NCBI GenBank assembly: GCA_964489215.1
Contig: CAZAYB010000056.1
Location: 1 to 13,534, forward strand
Source: CAZAYB01 sp964489215
GTDB lineage: Bacteria > Planctomycetota > Phycisphaerae > Sedimentisphaerales > Anaerohalosphaeraceae
Reading direction: 5' to 3'
Length of the DNA stretch: 13,534 bases
Shown: in pieces, positions 8,226 to 13,534 of the stretch
How the letters are laid out: each line of letters begins with the position of its first letter
Numbering within the stretch: position 1 is the stretch's first letter
Notes under the pieces: generated by a model
The model's input: the letters and a program-made list of their open reading frames with translations, nothing else
Told to the model about the DNA's origin: nothing
Databases searched by the model: none
Translations under genes and position numbers: made by a program

Positions 8226-8777
8226 ATGAATTTTTCTAAAGATAAAAATGAATGTCTGATGACGCTTTTTCAGAGCACTCTGGATGAAAGGGTTTTTGAG
8301 AAGCTCGTTTTTAAGTTTACTCCGTCTGCTATGTCTGTGGCACAGTCTTTGTTGAAAAAGAGGTCCCTGGCAGAAGAGGCGGTGCAGGAAGCTTTTTATC
8401 AGATTGTTCGTAATTACCAGAAGTTTGATCCTTCAAAATCATTTTCCGGGTGGTTTTTCAGGATTTTGCGAAACATCTGTCTTGACATGCTTCGCAAGGA
8501 TATAAAAGGTAAGGAGATATTGAAAGAAAGTGCTGTTTTTCATCGGTTCTATCATTCAGATAGAAATGATATGGATTTTGAGTTTTTCATGAAAAAACTG
8601 GAAGAAAAATATCGTTCTGTTCTTGTTCTGCGTATAGTTCATTCGATGTCTTTTTTGGATATTGCCAGTACACTTGATATTTCCGAGGAAGCTGCCAAAA
8701 AAAGGGCACAGCGCGGATTGTCCTCGCTTCGGCAGCAATTGCAAAGTTCCGATCAAACGGCGAGCCTTGCGGTTTGA
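8226..8777 (+). CDS. ECF-type RNA polymerase sigma factor
   Basis: A 183-residue two-domain sigma factor, typical of the ECF group, that directs RNA polymerase to specific promoters. Region 2 spans about 32-92, with AEEAVQEAFYQIVRNYQKFD and FSGWFFRILRNICLDMLRK, the -10 recognition helices. Region 4 spans about 125-175, with LEEKYRSVLVLRIVHSMSF and LDIASTLDISEEAAKKRAQRG, a helix-turn-helix for the -35 element. No SHCCC/SnoaL-type C-terminal extension is present. No good ribosome binding site precedes ATG 8226, so the exact start is less certain; Met12 is a possible alternative. The next gene encodes a zinc-finger anti-sigma factor, the usual partner arrangement. Target promoters cannot be assigned, although TCGTACT (8176-8182) upstream of this gene and CCGTACT (8888-8894) upstream of the anti-sigma gene are similar. 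Confidence 0.93.
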   Translation: MNFSKDKNECLMTLFQSTLDERVFEKLVFKFTPSAMSVAQSLLKKRSLAEEAVQEAFYQIVRNYQKFDPSKSFSGWFFRILRNICLDMLRKDIKGKEILKESAVFHRFYHSDRNDMDFEFFMKKLEEKYRSVLVLRIVHSMSFLDIASTLDISEEAAKKRAQRGLSSLRQQLQSSDQTASLAV

Positions 8778-8919
8778 TATAAGGCAAACACTGATAACTG
8801 GGCATATTTCCTGGGGATTACTGGCTGGGGGGCATTTAAAAAAACTGAGTTAATTTTTTAAAACATGTCCCTGATTACGAGTTTTGTCCGTACTTATTAT
8901 TGAAGTGTTTAGTTAATGT

Positions 8920-8972
8920 CAGCCGCGTGGGCCTGTTGTTGATCTGACCAGTGTTTCAACGGGCTCACCTTT
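8920..8972 (+). repeat. Copy 2 of the ~52-nt hairpin repeat, also a likely terminator
   Basis: This is the inverted copy of the element at 550-601. On the + strand GTGGGCCTGTTG (8927-8938) pairs with CAACGGGCTCAC (8957-8968) at all 12 positions, two of them G-U wobbles, and a run of seven T (8970-8976) follows within two bases. That makes a plausible intrinsic terminator after the sigma gene, with a 3' untranslated region of about 145 bases. It could also act as an attenuator in front of the anti-sigma gene, whose ATG is 47 bases further on. The conserved loop and flank suggest it is more than a terminator. Confidence 0.6.
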
Positions 8973-9018
8973 TTTTAATATATTAGAGCTACGGATAGTT
9001 TTTTAGAAAAGTTTAATT

Positions 9019-10422
9019 ATGACCTGTAAAGAAGTGCAAAATCTGCTTGAGCTTTATGTTTTGGGCGGCCTTGACCCTGTTGAGGCTAATGTTGTTCAAA
9101 AACATTTGGAAGTGTGTGTGAAATGCCGAATTTTGGAATCAGAATATTGCAGTATATCTGAAAATCTTTTTGAGGCATATTCCTTCGGTACGGGGAATTC
9201 ATTACTGGCAGATAAGATCATGGACAAATGCGAGGTCCCAATTCGCAGAGAATCGGTTAAAAGAGCAGTGTTTTATAATCTGAGAAGATTTGGAAAGGCA
9301 ATTTCAGCAGCGGCCTGTATAGGAATTGCATTTTTGTCAATTAATTATATGGGAAACCTTCTGAATATTTCAAGAGAGGCTTATGCGTCAGTTCCTAATT
9401 CGGTTCAGCCTTTTTTTGATACTTCAGGCGATTGGCAGTCATCAGATACCAGTTTTTTTTCGGTCCGTGACAATTTGGAAATAATTGGTGAGGACAGGCT
9501 TATAACAGTTTTTCGGGATAAAGACTCAAACGTTGCGGCCTGTATAAATACCCGTAATAAAACTATCGAATGGGAAAGCTGTGACGATTGTCTCGGCTGT
9601 TTTTCGACGGATGGTTCTAATGTTTTTTGTGTTGTCTGTGATTCGTCAGGAAGTCCTGGTCTTGCTGCGCTTGATTTGGCAAGCGTGAAATTTAAATGGA
9701 GACATGTTACTTTTGAAAACAATCATATTCAATATTCAGCTCCATTGGTTGTGGACAGTGAGCATCTTTGCTGGGTATTTGGTGGGAGCATATATATGCT
9801 TAACAAAGACAGCGGCAGATTGATCTGGGAAAAGGAAATTGATGGGGAACATGTTCTTTCCAAGTGCGGTGTTTATGGTGAAAGGCTGATTGTTTCGGGT
9901 AATAAGAGTTTGTATTCAGCAGATATTGAATCAGGTGAGGTCAGTGAAATTTTGTCTTACGACTGTGATACGTGCAGTTCGTCGGTTCCGCTTCTTGAGA
10001 TAGCCGATTCTGATTGTTATGTTTCTTTGAATCTTAAGGATGGTTCGAGCAGGGTGATGGGTCTTGATTGCGGGTCTTGGCAGATTCGGTGGGATAAGCA
10101 GGCTCCGCGTGTTACGCAGATTTCCAAGTATAAAGAACAACTTCTGCTTCGATGTCAGTATGTTTATTCTCTTAACAGGCGGACTGGTTGTCCAGTGTGG
10201 CATTACAAAGCTAAAGGCTGCAGTCCCGTTGAGTGTTTTGATGAAGTTCTTGTTTTTGTGGACCAGAACCATGAGGGGAGGCTGGTAGGTCTGTCGCCAG
10301 AGGGGGGCGGTAAGCTATGGGAGCTTGAGGGTATAAATTCATGCAGTCGATTTATTAAAAAGGGGCAAAAAGGTTTTATTAAAACATCTGATGGTGTTGT
10401 TCATGTTGTTTCTTTTGGTTAA
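9019..10422 (+). CDS. Transmembrane zinc-finger anti-sigma factor with PQQ-like propeller sensor
   Basis: A 467-residue protein presumed to hold the neighbouring ECF sigma factor inactive. Its cytoplasmic N-terminus carries a zinc-binding anti-sigma motif: Cys3, then His29-x3-Cys33-x2-Cys36 (KHLEVCVKC). One membrane helix lies at about 92-112 (ISAAACIGIAFLSINYMGNL). The remaining ~330 residues form PQQ-like propeller repeats outside the membrane, for example GSIYMLNKDSGRLIWEKEI and YSLNRRTGCPVWHY. The propeller has about 17 cysteines, including SCDDCLGC and DCDTC, which is unusual for an exported domain and suggests metal binding, disulfides or redox sensing. ATG 9019 has only a weak ribosome site (AGAAAAG). 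A 241-base gap with a hairpin/terminator separates it from the sigma gene, so the two may be expressed at different levels. The sensed ligand is unknown. Confidence 0.88.
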   Translation: MTCKEVQNLLELYVLGGLDPVEANVVQKHLEVCVKCRILESEYCSISENLFEAYSFGTGNSLLADKIMDKCEVPIRRESVKRAVFYNLRRFGKAISAAACIGIAFLSINYMGNLLNISREAYASVPNSVQPFFDTSGDWQSSDTSFFSVRDNLEIIGEDRLITVFRDKDSNVAACINTRNKTIEWESCDDCLGCFSTDGSNVFCVVCDSSGSPGLAALDLASVKFKWRHVTFENNHIQYSAPLVVDSEHLCWVFGGSIYMLNKDSGRLIWEKEIDGEHVLSKCGVYGERLIVSGNKSLYSADIESGEVSEILSYDCDTCSSSVPLLEIADSDCYVSLNLKDGSSRVMGLDCGSWQIRWDKQAPRVTQISKYKEQLLLRCQYVYSLNRRTGCPVWHYKAKGCSPVECFDEVLVFVDQNHEGRLVGLSPEGGGKLWELEGINSCSRFIKKGQKGFIKTSDGVVHVVSFG

Positions 10423-10517
10423 TAGGTTTGCGTCATATCTTTTTCTTTAGATTTTAATTTCAGGGCTAAATATTGAGTTGTCTGCAGTTAAAGCCTTAAT
10501 TTTTTCAGGGAGTTTTT

Positions 10518-11819
10518 ATGAATTTTTTTAAGCAGGTATTTAAGGAAGCTTTTCATAGAAAAGTAAATTTTATTATGGGTATTTGTTCTGTGATGATCGC
10601 GTCGGCGACGTTGACCGGTTCGATTACTCTTTTGGAGTTACACGATATCAGTACAGGTGAGATACTTGCTCAAAAAGAAGAAGAGACTCATGCGATGATG
10701 GATAAGCTTAAGGACGAGATGCGTGTTGCAATGTTAAAGCTTGGTCTGAATCTCGTTATTCTTCCGAAGGGTCAGGATGTTGGGAACTGGTATATGGACG
10801 GAGGTAAAGAGGCTTATATGCCGGAAAGCTATGTGGATAAGCTTGCAGATTCCGGAGTTATAACTGTCAGGCACTTTTTGCCGACACTTCGAGAGAAGAT
10901 AAAATGGCCAGAAAAGGATCGTCGAATTGTTTTGATTGGTACACGTGGGGAGGTTCCGAATTTGCATAAAAGCAGGAAGGATCCTATTGTTCAGCCTGTT
11001 CCAGATGGTACAATTGTTCTGGGTTCTGAACTGAGCCGAAGTCTGAATCTTAAAGAGGGTGATATTACTGAGCTTTTTGGCAGGGTGTTTACAGTTCACC
11101 GGTGTCATGAGGAGCGGGGCAATGAAGATGATATTACGGCCTGGATTCCTCTTAAGTCTGCCCAGGAACTGCTAAACAAAAAAGACAAGATTAATTCTAT
11201 CGTGGCGTTGCAGTGTTTGTGCAAGGGTCCTGATTTTTCCCAGGTACGAAACGATATCGCATCGGTACTTCCTGATACACGTGTTATAGAATTAGGAACA
11301 GAGCGCAGGCTTGCCCGTGCAGAGGCTCGTATGTCTGTAGCTGAGAAAGCAAGGGAGGCATTGGAAAAAGAGCGAGTTCATAGAGCCAGGATTCGTTCAG
11401 AGAAAGAACTTTTCGCATCGATTATGATTGGAGTTGTTTTGGTTTCCTGTTGTGTGTGGCTTGGATTTTTATTTATGTCAAATGTGCGTCAGCGTACAGG
11501 GGAAATCGGCATTCTTCAGGCATTGGGTTTTTCTTCTGGTTCAGTTTTGAAGCTTTTTTTGATTAAGGCACTTTTTATATCTTTTGCAGGTATTCTTTCA
11601 GGTCTTGTTCTGGGTCTTGCAGCCGGTGTAGTCTTTTCATACCAGATGGACAATGTTTCTGCGTTTGAGAGTATGTCAATATTTGATCTTTTCGGAAAAG
11701 ATCTTATTCTTTCAGTTTTTGTTGTGATGCCTTTTTTGATATTTTTCTCGAGCTTTATTCCAGCTTTGACAGCTTGCCGTAATGATCCGGCAGCGATTAT
11801 AAGAAAGGAGGCGGCATGA
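10518..11819 (+). CDS. FtsX/MacB-like ABC transporter permease
   Basis: A 433-residue membrane subunit of an ABC system of the MacB/LolCE/FtsX type, which uses cytoplasmic ATP hydrolysis to drive work on substrates at the outer face. AGGGAG (10507-10512) precedes ATG 10518. The topology fits the family: one N-terminal helix (about 17-37), a large extracytoplasmic MacB-like domain (about 38-295), then three C-terminal helices (about 301-323, 345-375 and 397-420). Between the domain and helix 2 is a charged, Arg/Glu-rich helix likely to form a coiled coil or stalk (about 263-300). The FtsX-type signature RQRTGEIGILQALGFSSGSV is clear. The stop codon overlaps the ATPase start by four bases, so the two are translationally coupled. 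Substrate unknown; no MacA-like adaptor is present in the window. Confidence 0.92.
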   Translation: MNFFKQVFKEAFHRKVNFIMGICSVMIASATLTGSITLLELHDISTGEILAQKEEETHAMMDKLKDEMRVAMLKLGLNLVILPKGQDVGNWYMDGGKEAYMPESYVDKLADSGVITVRHFLPTLREKIKWPEKDRRIVLIGTRGEVPNLHKSRKDPIVQPVPDGTIVLGSELSRSLNLKEGDITELFGRVFTVHRCHEERGNEDDITAWIPLKSAQELLNKKDKINSIVALQCLCKGPDFSQVRNDIASVLPDTRVIELGTERRLARAEARMSVAEKAREALEKERVHRARIRSEKELFASIMIGVVLVSCCVWLGFLFMSNVRQRTGEIGILQALGFSSGSVLKLFLIKALFISFAGILSGLVLGLAAGVVFSYQMDNVSAFESMSIFDLFGKDLILSVFVVMPFLIFFSSFIPALTACRNDPAAIIRKEAA

Positions 11820-12493
11820 TGCTGAAAATGAAGAAGGTTAGCAAGTCTTTTACAGGATCGGTAGAAACGGTAAATGCTCTATTGGATGTTGACCTTGAGT
11901 TGAATGCAGGTGAGATTGCAGCGATTCAGGGTCCCAGCGGATGCGGTAAGACCACTCTTTTATTGATTGCAGGTGCAATGATGAAACCTACCTGCGGCAG
12001 TGTTTTTGTTGATGAGGTTGATCCTTATGAGCTTGGTCCTGAAAAAAGAGCACAGCTTCGTGGCGAATCACTTGGGTTTGTATTCCAGCAGTTTAATCTA
12101 ATCCCTTATTTGTCAGTGTTTGAAAATGTAATTGTTTCTGCAAGGGCAGATTCAGCTAAATCGGAAATTTTTGAAAAGGCGGAAAAACTTCTCAGGCGTT
12201 TTGATCTTCTTGACCGTTTGAAACACAAGCCTGACGAATTGAGTACCGGTCAGCAGCAAAGAACCGCTCTTGCACGTGCGTTGATTAATGATCCGAAGCT
12301 TATTCTTGCTGATGAGCCTACGGGTAATCTTGATAATCAAAACGCCCGTATAGTTGTTGATCATCTGTATGATATATCACAGCAAGGGGCCGCAGTTCTT
12401 ATGGTTACGCATGACTCTATAATTGACAATTATGATTTTCGAACAATTTTTATAGATGAAGGCAGGGTTCGCAAGCCGGAAATGTCACATTAA
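11816..12493 (+). CDS. ABC transporter ATP-binding protein, LolD/MacB type
   Basis: A 225-residue ATPase that pairs with the upstream permease. All nucleotide-binding motifs are visible: Walker A GPSGCGKTT (39-47), Q-loop FQQFNLIPYLSVFENV, signature LSTGQQQRTALARAL (Thr in place of the usual first Gly of LSGGQ), Walker B LILADEPTGNLD, and the switch His in THD. The pattern and length are those of the LolD/MacB/FtsE group that serves four-helix permeases. The start overlaps the permease stop (ATGA). AAAGGAGG (11804-11811) is 4 bases from ATG 11816 and 7 from ATG 11819, so translation may begin at either. The LSTGQ variant alone does not suggest loss of activity. Confidence 0.94.
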   Translation: MMLKMKKVSKSFTGSVETVNALLDVDLELNAGEIAAIQGPSGCGKTTLLLIAGAMMKPTCGSVFVDEVDPYELGPEKRAQLRGESLGFVFQQFNLIPYLSVFENVIVSARADSAKSEIFEKAEKLLRRFDLLDRLKHKPDELSTGQQQRTALARALINDPKLILADEPTGNLDNQNARIVVDHLYDISQQGAAVLMVTHDSIIDNYDFRTIFIDEGRVRKPEMSH

Positions 12494-12547
12494 ATTTAAT
12501 CAGTTATCAATTTTTTTTAAGATTAATTAGAAAAGGAAATTTTTGAG

Positions 12548-13438
12548 ATGAAGCACATATTTACGAACAAACGCGGTTTTACACTAATTGAATTACTTGT
12601 AGTTATTGCGATTATGGGGTTGTTGATGGCAATTCTTTTGCCTTCTCTAAACAGGGCAAAGTCTTTGGCCCGTAAGGTTGTGTGCATGTCTAACGTTCGC
12701 AGGCTTTCTATAGCTATGCAGTTTTATGTTAATGAAAACGACGGCTATTTTCCTCCTGACCGTTATCGTCAGGCTAACCAGGGAATAAAAGTTGGTGAAT
12801 ATATTCGTTACCGTCCACGCTGGATCTGGTTTCTTGATCACGGAGTAGGTCCTGTTATTAATCCTAATAAGTATGATACAGAGGCGGAGTTTAATTCTGC
12901 ACTTGAGATGGATAATGATTACTTTATTTGTCCATCTTTTAAGAATAAGGATTATGCGAGAAACATACGCAATGGAGCCTATGGTTTCAATTATCAGTAT
13001 ATAAGCAATACTCGTCCGGATCCCAGCGGAACCCGTTACAGTAATTTTCCTAATAAGATGACACGTATTCGCCGGCCACTGGAAACGATTCTGATTGGTG
13101 ACAGTCGAGGTGCGGGCATACCTCACGGTCAACATGCATATACTATGGATCCTCCTAAAATGGCGTACAGCAAAAACGCGAGAAATTTTGGTCCTAAAAG
13201 CAAAAAGATAGTACCAATCGGGGGAGCTCAGAAGTATTCTCCCGCAGATGCCCGGCATCTTGGAAAAGCTAATATTGCATTTGCCGATGGTCATGCTGAG
13301 TCAATGGATTATGAGCAGATGGGATATGAAATTGATCCGGTTACTGACCGTCCATTTGAAAAATCCAATACAGAAACAGGCGGGCCGGGCAATAACAGGC
13401 TCTGGACCGGTAACGGACGAGATGAGCCAGGTTTATAG
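12548..13438 (+). CDS. Type IV prepilin-like protein with H-X9-DG motif
   Basis: A 296-residue pseudopilin-like protein. The N-terminus is a class III signal: short basic leader, cleavage after Gly10, then FTLIELLVVIAIMGLLMAILLP with Glu15 as the +5 glutamate, which prepilin peptidase processes and N-methylates. The exported part ends in ARHLGKANIAFADGHAESM, where His237 and Asp247-Gly248 form the H-X9-DG motif common in the abundant prepilin-like proteins of Planctomycetota and Verrucomicrobiota. YGFNYQYISN and ILIGDS match the pattern of those proteins. A purine-rich AAAAGGA (12531-12537) lies 10 bases before the ATG. It starts 54 bases after the ATPase gene and may be co-transcribed. These proteins are numerous per genome and mostly of unknown function, so involvement with the transporter is not certain. 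Confidence 0.9.
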   Translation: MKHIFTNKRGFTLIELLVVIAIMGLLMAILLPSLNRAKSLARKVVCMSNVRRLSIAMQFYVNENDGYFPPDRYRQANQGIKVGEYIRYRPRWIWFLDHGVGPVINPNKYDTEAEFNSALEMDNDYFICPSFKNKDYARNIRNGAYGFNYQYISNTRPDPSGTRYSNFPNKMTRIRRPLETILIGDSRGAGIPHGQHAYTMDPPKMAYSKNARNFGPKSKKIVPIGGAQKYSPADARHLGKANIAFADGHAESMDYEQMGYEIDPVTDRPFEKSNTETGGPGNNRLWTGNGRDEPGL

Positions 13439-13534
13439 TCAAGTTTTTTGATAATCCTGAAAATGATGAGTTGATAAGGTCTTTAATTTGCTTTTAGCGT
13501 GATTACAGACAGTCTTTGACTCAAATAATAGGCT
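13439..13534. other. 3' flank without recognisable feature
   Basis: These 96 AT-rich bases follow the prepilin-like gene. I see no convincing hairpin-plus-T-run terminator, no ribosome binding site with a start codon, and no RNA gene before the window ends. Confidence 0.5.

Noticed and set aside
8587..8853. Small reading frames on both strands across the end of the sigma gene
   Set aside because: They are frame shadows of the region 4 coding sequence without ribosome sites or recognisable protein features.
12498..12529. Possible terminator after the ABC ATPase gene (TTAATC / GATTAA with a T run)
   Set aside because: The stem is only six AT-rich pairs and the T run lies inside the loop, so it is unlikely to terminate.
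12647..13294. 215-residue - strand reading frame opposite the prepilin-like gene
   Set aside because: It lies entirely antisense to a gene with clear N-terminal and H-X9-DG motifs and shows no recognisable domain.

Overview
The window most resembles a chromosomal segment of a Planctomycetota bacterium, probably Phycisphaerae (Sedimentisphaerales-like). I infer this from the combination of a PEP-CTERM protein carrying a cohesin domain, a giant secreted PQQ-type beta-propeller protein ending in a dockerin, a prepilin-like protein with an H-X9-DG motif, and an ECF sigma / PQQ-propeller anti-sigma pair. Base composition is moderately AT-rich, with very AT-rich spacers. All eight convincing genes are on the + strand. 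I see no tRNA, rRNA, CRISPR array, transposase or integrase.

Layout. Bases 1-757 are non-coding. They hold a compact structured element (about 62-205), an AT-rich stretch, a 13-nt palindrome (337-349), and a hairpin pair (550-632). The longer hairpin of that pair recurs as an inverted copy at 8920-8972. Bases 758-6671 form a two-gene unit: a 1775-residue secreted multidomain propeller protein with a C-terminal dockerin, followed 31 bases later by a 184-residue cohesin / PEP-CTERM surface protein and a strong intrinsic terminator (6691-6728). I read the pair as a cognate cohesin-dockerin couple, in which the small protein would anchor the large one at the cell surface.

Bases 6868-12493 look like a sensing/export module. 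In order they encode: a membrane-tethered protein of a family I recall only from planctomycetes and relatives; an ECF sigma factor; a one-TM zinc-finger anti-sigma factor whose outer domain is a PQQ-like propeller; and an FtsX/MacB-type permease overlapping its ABC ATPase. A type IV prepilin-like protein (12548-13438) follows, then 96 bases with nothing recognisable.

A working model, which is inference, is that the anti-sigma propeller senses something outside the cytoplasmic membrane and releases the ECF sigma factor. The ABC pair and the secreted or surface proteins would be candidate outputs. The most noteworthy items are the adjacent cohesin/dockerin couple, the duplicated ~215-residue unit inserted inside a propeller, the Rossmann-like domain between two propellers, and the two non-coding structured elements.
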